Source: Candidatus Gastranaerophilales bacterium
GTDB taxonomy: Bacteria; Cyanobacteriota; Vampirovibrionia; Gastranaerophilales; Gastranaerophilaceae
Length of the DNA: 63,137 nt
Direction of reading: 5' to 3'
Assembly: GCA_947624685.1 (NCBI GenBank)
Contig: CANQLJ010000006.1
Span: 1 to 63,137, forward strand
Shown: positions 18,433 to 25,839 of the stretch, in pieces
How positions within the stretch are numbered: position 1 is the first letter of the stretch
How the letters are laid out: every line of letters begins with the position of its first letter
Notes under the pieces: generated by a model
What the model saw: the letters and a program-made list of their open reading frames with translations, nothing else
Told to the model about the DNA's origin: nothing
Databases searched by the model: none
Translations under genes and position numbers: made by a program

Positions 18433-18510
18433 GGGAGCGTAGCTCAGTTTGGTTAGAGCGCTTGCCTGTCACGCAAGAGGTCGCGGGTTCGAGCCCCGTC
18501 GTTCCCGCCA
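18433..18510 (+). tRNA. tRNA-Asp (GTC)
   Basis: A full cloverleaf can be drawn: acceptor GGGAGCG/CGTTCCC, D-arm GCTC/GAGC, anticodon stem CTTGC/GCAAG with loop CTGTCAC (anticodon GTC), T-arm GCGGG/CCCGT with TTCGAGC, discriminator G and an encoded CCA. It is followed 28 bases later by an intrinsic terminator. Confidence 0.97.
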
Positions 18511-18538
18511 TAGTTATAACTATCTATATATAAATAAC

Positions 18539-18567
18539 AAAAAAGTAAGCTCAAAGCTTGCTTTTTT
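18539..18567 (+). terminator. Terminator after tRNA-Asp
   Basis: A-tract, stem GTAAGC/GCTTGC (18545-18550 with 18556-18561, one G-U), 5-base loop, then T6. Confidence 0.85.
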
Positions 18568-18639
18568 GTCTTTATAAAGTTTGGTTTATAAATAAATTTT
18601 AAACCTAAACATTATTTTAAGATTGCACGTTTCTTTGTC

Positions 18640-19112
18640 GCTTGCCTTCAAAAACTCTCAAAGAACGAATTTAGGGAAGTTTTCAAATGAGTTTTCGCCT
18701 TCATCAAATGTCTGGTTCAATTAACCAACCTTTTTTGCCATGGCGTTTGTTTATATTTCTCACGCCAAAATTCTTGTGTGATTCTTCCTTTAAGTTTGCC
18801 GGTATATAAATTGTCTGATATGTTTTAAGGACGCAATATTTGCTTCAGCATTGCTTATACATTGCATATTTTCGAGTTTGATTTTATTTTCCGCAATTTC
18901 CGCTTACTGCTTTTATATTTCTTCAAATAATCCGTCTTTGGGGGTCTTTTGGGTTTGGAGTTGGGGGTTTTGTTTTTTTTGGGGGGCTGAAAGTTCATCA
19001 ATTAATCATAAAAATACATCATCAATTTTTTCTTCCTAGATATAATTTTTTACCCCGCCTCCTCGTTTGTAGGCACAACAATAATAAACACATTTGCCTT
19101 TCAGTTTTAAAA
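18640..19112 (-). pseudogene. Decayed C-terminal part of a large serine recombinase
   Basis: Conceptual minus-strand translation, with stops and a frame change, gives KLKGKCVYYCCAYKRG then VKNYI, EEKIDD and IDELSAP (about 19110-18980), a coiled region (AEIAENKIKLENMQ), then after a +1 shift DNLYTGKLKGRITQEFWREK (18815 downward). Known: the recombinase zinc-ribbon domain has this CxYYxC...KxYIxEExID...L pattern and is followed by 'LYexkLxGkIxxeFw'. At least four in-frame stops and one frameshift are present, and the catalytic N-terminal domain is missing. The fragment abuts the repeat array on its 5' side. Probably the relic of an integrative element near tRNA-Asp. Boundaries are approximate. 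Confidence 0.75.
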
Positions 19113-19130
19113 TTTATTTTTTAAAATTTC

Positions 19131-20030
19131 ATCTATAGCCACAGTTTAGCAATTGCCCGAGTCTATAGATAAATCGTCAATTGAAGAGATAAATTGTTTT
19201 TGAAAGTTTACCTATAGCCACTGTTAGCAACTACCTAAGTCTATAGATTAATCATCAATTGGAGAGATAACATATTTTGAAAGTTTATCTATAGCCGTTT
19301 ATTAGCAGCTATCCGCCATACATAAAATCATCTATAGATTAAACAATAACGATAAGAATTTATGACTAAGCTTCCAATGTTTTACTTCTGTTTTATAGCT
19401 CTCTTATTCAAAAGTTAATCCGTAAACACCGCCAGTAAGTATCCAAGTACATAAGATTAGTCTATGAATTAATTTATATAAAGACTTATGATTTGATTAA
19501 GTTTTCAATAATCTTATTTTGTTTTATTCCCCTTGTTCAAAGTTTATCTATAGCCGTTTATTAGCAACTATCCGCCATGCATAAAATCAAAATCTATAGA
19601 TTAATCAATAACGATAAGAATTTGTGACTAAGCTTCCAATGTTTTACTTCTGTTTTATAGCTCTCTTATTCAAAAGTTAATCCGTAAACACCGCCAGTAA
19701 GTATCCAAGTACATAAGATTAGTCTATGAATTAATTTATATAAAGACTTATGATTTGATTAAGTTTTCAATAATCTTATTTTGTTTTATTCCTCTTGTTC
19801 AAAGTTTATCTATAGACGCTTCGTGTAGTCACTAAGTCTGCAAGATTAAAATCTATAGATCATGCTATAACAGTAAGCACTTATGGTAAAGTTTTCAATA
19901 ATTTTATTTTGTTTTATTCCCCTTGTACAAATTTTATCTATAGACACCGTCAAGCAGTACGCAAGCCCATAGAATTAATCTATAACAATCAGAGCTTATG
20001 AATAAAATCCTGGCAAATCATATTTGATTT
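19131..20030. repeat. Array of eight related 77-132 bp repeats with a TCTATAG core
   Basis: Units begin with (A)TCTATAG(C/A)C or a variant at about 19131, 19210, 19287, 19417, 19546, 19678, 19808 and 19936. The first two are about 78 bp apart, the others 128-132 bp. Most units contain a second TCTATAGATTAAT-like core 25-40 bases on, then a TTATG-ACTAAG or TTATG-ATTTGATTAAG block and a TTTTATTCCCCTTGTTCAAA block. TCTATAGA is self-complementary, so each unit can form a hairpin. No ORF with coding character crosses it. Confidence 0.9.
19280..19800. repeat. Recent tandem duplication of a 259-262 bp double unit inside the array
   Basis: Bases 19280-19538 and 19539-19800 are nearly identical: I count five substitutions and one 3-base insertion. 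Each copy holds two of the array's repeat units, so the array has grown by duplication of a dimer. Confidence 0.93.
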
Positions 20031-20043
20031 TAAGAATTCGGCC

Positions 20044-20105
20044 CGATTAAATATCTGATTTAATATTCGATTAAGCATCTAATTAAATCTGATTACTCCG
20101 ATTAA
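20044..20105 (+). promoter_or_regulatory. Cluster of CGATTAA / TCTGATT boxes upstream of a promoter
   Basis: CGATTAA occurs at 20044-20050, 20068-20074 and 20099-20105, with TCTGATT at 20054-20060 and 20088-20094, immediately upstream of the -35 at 20112. The clustering suggests a repeated regulator site, but chance in AT-rich DNA is possible. Confidence 0.35.
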
Positions 20106-20111
20106 ATAATT

Positions 20112-20140
20112 TTTACAAACTTTAAAAACCTTGCTATAAT
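20112..20140 (+). promoter_or_regulatory. Promoter of the YDKYGNK-repeat protein gene
   Basis: TTTACA (20112-20117), 17-base spacer, perfect TATAAT (20135-20140). The predicted leader is about 215 bases, A-rich. It begins with a small GC hairpin (CCGCC/GGCGG, around 20155-20167) and carries an imperfect direct repeat containing CAAAAAATTCAGATT about 90 bases apart (near 20236 and 20317). No gene was found in the leader. Confidence 0.75.
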
Positions 20141-20364
20141 TAAAAAAACACATTCCGCCTTGGGCGGGGGTTAGATTAATGATAAAATAGAAATAATAAA
20201 AGTAATAAAATTAAAGGAAGCAAAGAAGCCAAACAAAAAATTCAGATTTATAATACCAATGTAAAGAAATAAAAGAAACAAAAAGTAAGAGAAGCAACAG
20301 AACCAATAAACCAACAAAAAATTCAGATTAATAAAAGCTATAAAAGTAACGAAAGAAAAAAGCA

Positions 20365-20817
20365 ATGAACGCAGCAAAAAATATAAAAATTTTTAAAATT
20401 TCAACAATTTTAACCGTTATAACCCTGGTTATCGCCTTAGCGCCACCGGTTTTCGGGGTTAATTCTTATGATAAATACGGTAATAAAACGGGAAGCTACC
20501 GCAAAAATTCTAACACCGTAACAAAATATGACCGCTACGGCAATAAAACTGAAACATACAGAAAAGATAACGCAAAAACAATCACTAAATACGATAAATA
20601 CGGCAATAAAACAGGTTATTTTAAGAAAAATTCCGACAGCACAACAAATGAATATGACCGCTACGGCAACAAAATAAGAACATACAAAACCAATTCAAAC
20701 GGCACAACAACGCTTTATGACCGCTATGGCAACAAAACCGGCTCATTTAAAAAAGACAAAAACGGAAACGTAACATCATACGACAAATATGGCAACAAAA
20801 CCGAAAGCTTTAGATAA
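20365..20817 (+). CDS. Secreted protein of six YD(K/R)YGNK repeats
   Basis: A 150-residue protein of unknown function. Seen: a lysine-containing N-terminus with a hydrophobic segment (about residues 12-31) ending near VFG, read as a Sec signal peptide; then six tandem units of 20-22 residues, each with YD(K/R)YGNK(T/I) followed by an aromatic and basic pair (for example TGSYRKNSNT). Almost the whole mature protein is repeat, rich in Tyr, Asn, Lys and Thr, with a strongly basic character. It has its own strong promoter and a weak terminator. Repeats of this type occur in uncharacterised secreted proteins of several gut bacteria; I infer an envelope or host-contact role only loosely. Confidence 0.75.
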   Translation: MNAAKNIKIFKISTILTVITLVIALAPPVFGVNSYDKYGNKTGSYRKNSNTVTKYDRYGNKTETYRKDNAKTITKYDKYGNKTGYFKKNSDSTTNEYDRYGNKIRTYKTNSNGTTTLYDRYGNKTGSFKKDKNGNVTSYDKYGNKTESFR

Positions 20818-20844
20818 TTTTTTTAAAAAAAATAATTGAAACAT

Positions 20845-20864
20845 TGCTTAACAAAGCATTTTTT
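20845..20864 (+). terminator. Weak intrinsic terminator
   Basis: Stem TGCTT/AAGCA (20845-20849 with 20854-20858), 4-base loop, then T6. Placed 28 bases after the YDKYGNK-repeat gene. Confidence 0.55.
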
Positions 20865-20903
20865 AAAGGCAATTATAATTTTGAGCAGACTTAAATCTGT
20901 TAT

Positions 20904-21854
20904 ATGAAAGTGAATTTTTTAAATAATATTAATAATTACTATCCAAAAAGCTATGCCAAAGCTGATTTCAAGGTGAATTTTAAAAGCGCGCGCTTGCCAC
21001 TGCCATTAAAAACAACAAAGCCAATAAAACCAGCAAATCCAAAACTCGCGGCAAATAAAGATGTTTTTAACTATTCAAACAAGCATTTCAGCCACGTCAA
21101 AGTCTTTGGTGTGAATGATTATTTAAAGCTCGACAAAAACCAAAAAGCCCAAATCGATGATTTAGTCAAAGATGACGAAGATATTTTTGATGATTGCGAC
21201 ATAAATACGCTTATTGCGCCAAAATTAAAGGATTATTTAGACAAAAAATATAATGAAGACGGCTACGTCTTTATAAGTATCGGCACTTCGCCTTCTTCAA
21301 TCGCCAGAGTTCTTGAATTTATGGGGGTGGAAGTAAAATACCTTCCCGTGTCGGGATTAAAAAATTTTGATATTTATAGCGATGTTGAAATCGAAGCGGG
21401 AGCCAAGGGCACAAAAGAATATAAAAAATTTCTCGATAAACAAAAAATAAACGACAGACACATCAAAAAATCAAAGAAAAAATATCTCTTTATTGATTAC
21501 ACCGATTCGGGAAAATCCCTTAAAATCTATCAAGACTTAATCAGAAATGTTTTTAAAATAAATAGCGATAACGTCGAATTTTTAAGCCTCAATAAAATAA
21601 TCGGTGATTTATCGGACGGAAGCGAAGATTTTGACAAACTGGTTCGATATTACATTTATAACTATCTTGTTAAAAACGGCTCAAGCCACATTTGCGCGAT
21701 AAAACATCTCACCCCAAAAGAATTTCAATATATTAACAAACAAATTTTAAGAAAAATTTCCCAACAAACCCAAATGTATAACTATTGCGTAATGAAAATT
21801 TTAGACAAAAACAATTTATTAAAATATAACCCAAAAAACAAAAATAGCCTATAA
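20904..21854 (+). CDS. Uncharacterised protein with a PRTase-like motif
   Basis: A 316-residue soluble protein. Seen: N-terminal low-complexity Lys/Pro segment containing VNFKS (residues 24-28); then a globular part with YVFISIGTSPSSIARVLE (about 120-137) and YLFIDYTDSGKSLKIY (about 194-209). The second motif resembles the PRPP-binding loop of type I phosphoribosyltransferases (hydrophobics, two acidic residues, then T/S-GxS/T), and the first could be the preceding strand-loop. The second acidic position is occupied by Tyr-Thr-Asp, so activity is uncertain. No clear family match from reading. It ends 6 bases inside the convergent TolC-like gene. Confidence 0.65.
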   Translation: MKVNFLNNINNYYPKSYAKADFKVNFKSARLPLPLKTTKPIKPANPKLAANKDVFNYSNKHFSHVKVFGVNDYLKLDKNQKAQIDDLVKDDEDIFDDCDINTLIAPKLKDYLDKKYNEDGYVFISIGTSPSSIARVLEFMGVEVKYLPVSGLKNFDIYSDVEIEAGAKGTKEYKKFLDKQKINDRHIKKSKKKYLFIDYTDSGKSLKIYQDLIRNVFKINSDNVEFLSLNKIIGDLSDGSEDFDKLVRYYIYNYLVKNGSSHICAIKHLTPKEFQYINKQILRKISQQTQMYNYCVMKILDKNNLLKYNPKNKNSL

Positions 21855-23216
21855 ATTTTCTTTATCCAAAATATTTTTCCCGTCCGAGGCTTTATATAGT
21901 GAAATTGTTGAAATTATATAATTTATAGTATTTTCGACGTTTTTCCTATCAACCAAAAGCTTATTTTCTTTTTCATACAGTGTATCAAGATTTGATAAAG
22001 TACCGATATTTTCTTTAGTAAGCGATATATCATAAATATTATCTTCAATTTGCTTTTGATTGGTTAATTCAAGATAGTTTTCTTTTGAGGTTTTGTTTTG
22101 ATTAAGCGCTAAATTTAGTTCATTTAAATCTTCGACGACAACTTTTCGAAAATTGTTTAAAGCCTCATCATACTTATATTTCTGCAATTTTAAGTAAGCA
22201 TATTTATATCCGCCATCAAATATATCAAGGTTTGGAACGATACCAATATTTGCTAATTGAGTCGAATTTTTAAAGATATTTGATATATCATAGGCATTAA
22301 ACCCTAATGCTCCAAAAACGGTAAATGAAGGCAGAAGCTCCCTTCTGGCAGCCTTTACGTCATAGCCGATTTTTTTTAGAAATTCAAGATTAGCTAAATA
22401 ATCGGGTCTTGATTCGATTGTTTTAGAATCCAAGCTTTCGGGCATATCGTGGATTAAAACAATATCATCAAATTTGATTCGATTAATTTTATCATCATTT
22501 ATCGAAAGATAATTTTTTAGTACATTTATTACATTGTCTTTTTTATCTTTTAAATTATTTTTTTCTTCCTCTAACACAGAAAGTGTCTTTTGCTCTTGAA
22601 GCACCAAATCAATAGAACCCATACCGAAATCTTGCTTTTGTTTTGTTTTTAAAACAATTTCATTTTGGGTATTTATCAATTCCTCTTGAAGTTCAAGCAA
22701 TTTATCAATCATTACAAGATTATAATAATTTGAGACAAAATCACTTGTGAGGGTAATATATGTTGCTCTTTGAGATAATTTTGAAATTTCAATATCGGAT
22801 TTTAAGCTTTTTGTTTTGAAATGGTTTTTGCCGAATATATCAATTTCATAAGATGCCATTAGGGGAAGCTGAAAATTACTTTGAGAATAATTTGGAATTT
22901 TCATATTCCCATATTGTTGAATGGACGAGCGGAGGTCTCTTTTAAATAACCCATCAAATGATATTGAAGGCAATTCATTAGCCAGTCCCATTGAAGCAAG
23001 CTTTTCGCTTTGTTTAATTTTGAGCTTGGTATTTTTTAAATCCTGATTTTTGTCATATAAATCAACAAGATTTTGAACCAGTATTTCATCGTTATAATTT
23101 TTCCACCATTCAAGATTAAGGTAGTCAATTTCGCTTATTGAAAAAGCTTTTAGCGACATAAATTGCGCTAAAATTACTATAGATATGGCAAAAAATATTT
23201 TTTTAGATACTTTCAT
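21849..23216 (-). CDS. TolC-like outer membrane efflux protein
   Basis: Forms the outer-membrane channel of tripartite efflux or type I export systems. Seen: 455 residues; signal peptide (MKVSKKIFFAISIVILAQF, cleavage near residue 25); two long helical, Gln/Lys/Asn-rich halves typical of the OEP fold; SRPDYLANLEFLKKIGYDVKAA and RRELLPSFTVFGALGF match the conserved 'RPDL..AE..l..a...i..Ar..ylPsl.l.g..g' block. It is divergent from the emrA-like gene across an 89-base gap, so it is likely co-regulated with it and probably its outer-membrane partner. Confidence 0.87.
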   Translation of the reverse strand: MKVSKKIFFAISIVILAQFMSLKAFSISEIDYLNLEWWKNYNDEILVQNLVDLYDKNQDLKNTKLKIKQSEKLASMGLANELPSISFDGLFKRDLRSSIQQYGNMKIPNYSQSNFQLPLMASYEIDIFGKNHFKTKSLKSDIEISKLSQRATYITLTSDFVSNYYNLVMIDKLLELQEELINTQNEIVLKTKQKQDFGMGSIDLVLQEQKTLSVLEEEKNNLKDKKDNVINVLKNYLSINDDKINRIKFDDIVLIHDMPESLDSKTIESRPDYLANLEFLKKIGYDVKAARRELLPSFTVFGALGFNAYDISNIFKNSTQLANIGIVPNLDIFDGGYKYAYLKLQKYKYDEALNNFRKVVVEDLNELNLALNQNKTSKENYLELTNQKQIEDNIYDISLTKENIGTLSNLDTLYEKENKLLVDRKNVENTINYIISTISLYKASDGKNILDKENL

Positions 23217-23305
23217 TATAAAAAAACTCTTTCTAAAATTTATCTTATGATATAATTAGACCATAAAGAAAATTTTTTGACACATAAAGAAACATTAACA
23301 ACGCT

Positions 23306-24280
23306 ATGGAAGAAAATCAAACACAAATTCCGGAAATTGATACTCGTCCGGAATACAAGAAAAAAAGAGTATTTGTACCATTAATCGTCATTGCCGTATT
23401 TATAGTTTGCGCAATATTTTTCTCAATACGCTCATCAATCTATAAATCAACCGATGACGCTTTTGTGGAAGGGCATGTCGTAAATGTTGCCCCGAGAGTA
23501 AATGGGATTGTAACAAAATTAAATATTGAAGATAATATGGAAGTTAAAAAGGGCGACCTGCTGCTTGAAATCGACCCGAACGATTATATTGTCAAATTGA
23601 AACAATCTCAATCAAAATTAAACGAAACAAAACTTTCTTTAATTAACGCAAAAAGCGAAGTTCAAAAAAAAGATATTGAGCTAAAATTTGCAAAAGAAGA
23701 TTTTTCAAGATATTCTTTAATGTTTTCTAAAAAAATCGCCTCAAAACAAGATTACGACAAAGCAAAAACAAAATTTGAAAGCGCTAAAGAAGATAAAATA
23801 ATGGCAAGCGCAAAATATGAAGAATTAAAAGCCTCAATAAAAAGACTTGAAGCGCTTGTGGAACAAGATAGTTTAAATCTTTCATATACAAAAATTTACG
23901 CTTCTCAAGACGGATTAATCACAAACAGAACCGTCGAAGAAGGGAATTATGTTCAAATTGCACAAAATATGTTCGCAATAGTCCCGAAAGAAGTTTGGAT
24001 TGTAGCAAATTTTAAAGAAACGCAAATTAAAAATATGAAAAAAGGCCAGCCGGTCAAAATCAAAATCGACGCCTACGGCTCAAAAAGATTTATTGGCGAA
24101 TTAGACAGCATCCAAAAATTAACAGGCGCAAAATCAAGCCTTTTTCCGCCCGAAAATGCCGTCGGAAGCTATGTAAAAATCGTCCAAAGGGTTCCCGTTA
24201 AAATTATTTTTAAAGAAGATATAACAAAATATAACATAATCCCCGGGATGTCTGTTGTGCCTGAAGTAAAGGTTAAATGA
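23306..24280 (+). CDS. emrA: EmrA/HlyD-type membrane fusion protein
   Basis: Periplasmic adaptor linking an inner-membrane pump to TolC. Seen: 324 residues; one N-terminal membrane helix (about 22-42); the STDDAFVEGHVVNVAPRV signature of EmrA proteins; lipoyl half-motif NMEVKKGDLLLEIDP; a coiled-coil hairpin (about 95-190); beta-barrel region with VWIVANFKETQIKNMKKGQ. The stop overlaps the start of the emrB-like gene by 4 bases (ATGA). The 89-base gap to the TolC-like gene contains a TATAAT at 23251. Confidence 0.9.
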   Translation: MEENQTQIPEIDTRPEYKKKRVFVPLIVIAVFIVCAIFFSIRSSIYKSTDDAFVEGHVVNVAPRVNGIVTKLNIEDNMEVKKGDLLLEIDPNDYIVKLKQSQSKLNETKLSLINAKSEVQKKDIELKFAKEDFSRYSLMFSKKIASKQDYDKAKTKFESAKEDKIMASAKYEELKASIKRLEALVEQDSLNLSYTKIYASQDGLITNRTVEEGNYVQIAQNMFAIVPKEVWIVANFKETQIKNMKKGQPVKIKIDAYGSKRFIGELDSIQKLTGAKSSLFPPENAVGSYVKIVQRVPVKIIFKEDITKYNIIPGMSVVPEVKVK

Positions 24281-25821
24281 TGGCAAACGCTGTTTCATCA
24301 AACAAAAAAGCGCCTCTTTGGCTTGTTTCGCTTTCCATTTTAATCCCTGCGTCATTTTCCTGCCTTGCAACATCTGCCACAAACGTTGCAATACCTCATA
24401 TTGCAGGGTATTTCGGTTCAACTACCGATGAAGCAAACTGGGTCATAACAAGCTATATGATAGCAAATGCTTGCTTAATTTTAATGACGGGCTGGCTTGA
24501 AAATTTAATGGGAAGGAAGACTTTTTTAAAAGTTTTTATAGCAATTTTTACGATAGGTTCGCTAATTTGTGCAACCGCTCCGAATCTTAATTTTATGGTT
24601 TTAGGAAGATTAATTCAAGGTATCGGCGGAGGCCCTATGACGCCTATTGCGCAATCTGTCTTATTGAGTGCATTTCCTTTTGAAAAAAGAAGTGTGGCAA
24701 TGAGCCTTTTTGGTTTTGCTGTAATGATTTTTGCGGTTCTTGGGCCGACTTTTGGCGGGTTGATTGTGGATAACGCGACGTGGCAATGGATTTATTTAAT
24801 CAATATTCCGGTTGGAATCATATCAATTTCTATGATTCACGCTAATATTGAAGAATTACCCAATCGAAAAAAAATCGAAAAAATTGATTTTTTAGGAATG
24901 ATAAGTCTTGTTATCTGGCTTTTAACGATGCAGATAGTTCTTGATAAAGGGCAGCAATACAATTGGTTTGATTGCCCCTGGATTTGTGCACTGAGTGCAA
25001 TAAGCGCCATTGCGCTAACATTTTTTATCGTTTGGGAGCTCGAGTATAAAAATCCATTAATAAATTTAAGAATCTTTAAAGACAAAAATTTTATCTTCGG
25101 AACAATACTATCGGCTAGTGTTAATGTAATTGTATTTTCTTCGATGGTGTTATTGCCTCAATTTATGCAGGGGATGATTGGCTATAGCGCATCATCAAGC
25201 GGTATGGCGCTTGCGCCAAGGGTAATATCATCCGTTGTAATGATAATTTTAATCAATCCTTTGATGAAAATTTTTGATAACAGGCTGTTAATTTCAATCG
25301 GCTTTTTCTTCCTTGGCATATCAATTTTGATGTACGCCAATTTAAATTTAACGGTTTCATTCAGCTTTATTTCACTGCCCAATATTTTGCTTGGCGTTGG
25401 TATAATTATGGTTTTTATTCCTGTGTCATCCCTTGTTTTGGGAACACTACCCAAAAGCGAATTATCAAACGGCGCAAGCTTGCATAATCTTTGTAAAACC
25501 GTCTGTATGGCGCTCTCGGCTTCCATTGCCAACACTTTTGTTTTAAGGCATTTGCAGGTTCATCAGACATATCTTGTTAAAAATTTAAATGAATATAATT
25601 TGGTATTTTTAAAAAGAATGAATAATTTAGTCCACGTTTTTTCAAATTCTCAATCGCATAATATCGCCCAAATTAAAGCAAACGCCTATATTTATAAATC
25701 GCTTCTTGTTCAATCAAAATTAATGGCTTATGTGGATGTGTTTTTGTGTATAGCATTAATTGCGTTTTTGCTGATTCCATTCAGCGTATTTTTAAATGTC
25801 GACCCCCGAAAACAAAATTAG
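24277..25821 (+). CDS. emrB: DHA2-family MFS efflux transporter (EmrB/QacA type)
   Basis: Proton-driven drug or metabolite exporter. Seen: 514 residues with about 14 hydrophobic segments; motif A-like WLENLMGRKTFLKVF after helix 2; motif C-like VLGPTFGGLIVDNATWQW in helix 5; the loop DEANWVITSYMIANA typical of EmrB. It is translationally coupled to emrA. Together with the divergent TolC-like gene this makes a full efflux set; the substrate cannot be told. Confidence 0.92.
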   Translation: MMANAVSSNKKAPLWLVSLSILIPASFSCLATSATNVAIPHIAGYFGSTTDEANWVITSYMIANACLILMTGWLENLMGRKTFLKVFIAIFTIGSLICATAPNLNFMVLGRLIQGIGGGPMTPIAQSVLLSAFPFEKRSVAMSLFGFAVMIFAVLGPTFGGLIVDNATWQWIYLINIPVGIISISMIHANIEELPNRKKIEKIDFLGMISLVIWLLTMQIVLDKGQQYNWFDCPWICALSAISAIALTFFIVWELEYKNPLINLRIFKDKNFIFGTILSASVNVIVFSSMVLLPQFMQGMIGYSASSSGMALAPRVISSVVMIILINPLMKIFDNRLLISIGFFFLGISILMYANLNLTVSFSFISLPNILLGVGIIMVFIPVSSLVLGTLPKSELSNGASLHNLCKTVCMALSASIANTFVLRHLQVHQTYLVKNLNEYNLVFLKRMNNLVHVFSNSQSHNIAQIKANAYIYKSLLVQSKLMAYVDVFLCIALIAFLLIPFSVFLNVDPRKQN

Positions 25822-25839
25822 AGCAAAATTAGTTTGAAA

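Noticed and set aside
18433-18510. tRNA-Asp as a present-day attachment site
   Set aside because: I looked for a second copy of the tRNA 3' end downstream and found none; the recombinase relic belongs to the serine type, which seldom uses tRNA genes.
18851-19039. Plus-strand 62-codon ORF
   Set aside because: It is antisense to the decayed serine recombinase, is low complexity (long G and T runs) and has no ribosome site.
19131-20030. CRISPR-like or integron attC-like array
   Set aside because: Unit length varies (77-132 bp), the whole unit repeats with no constant-repeat/variable-spacer pattern, there are no cas genes, no cassettes and no integron integrase nearby.
19131-20030. Replication origin with DnaA boxes
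   Set aside because: TTATCTATA resembles a DnaA box but has two mismatches and occurs as part of a palindrome; no dnaA, dnaN or gidA gene is near.
20171-20377. Minus-strand hydrophobic 68-codon ORF
   Set aside because: It lies antisense to the A-rich leader of the YDKYGNK gene; hydrophobic Phe/Leu/Ile codons are what an A-rich strand gives in reverse, and no ribosome site is present.
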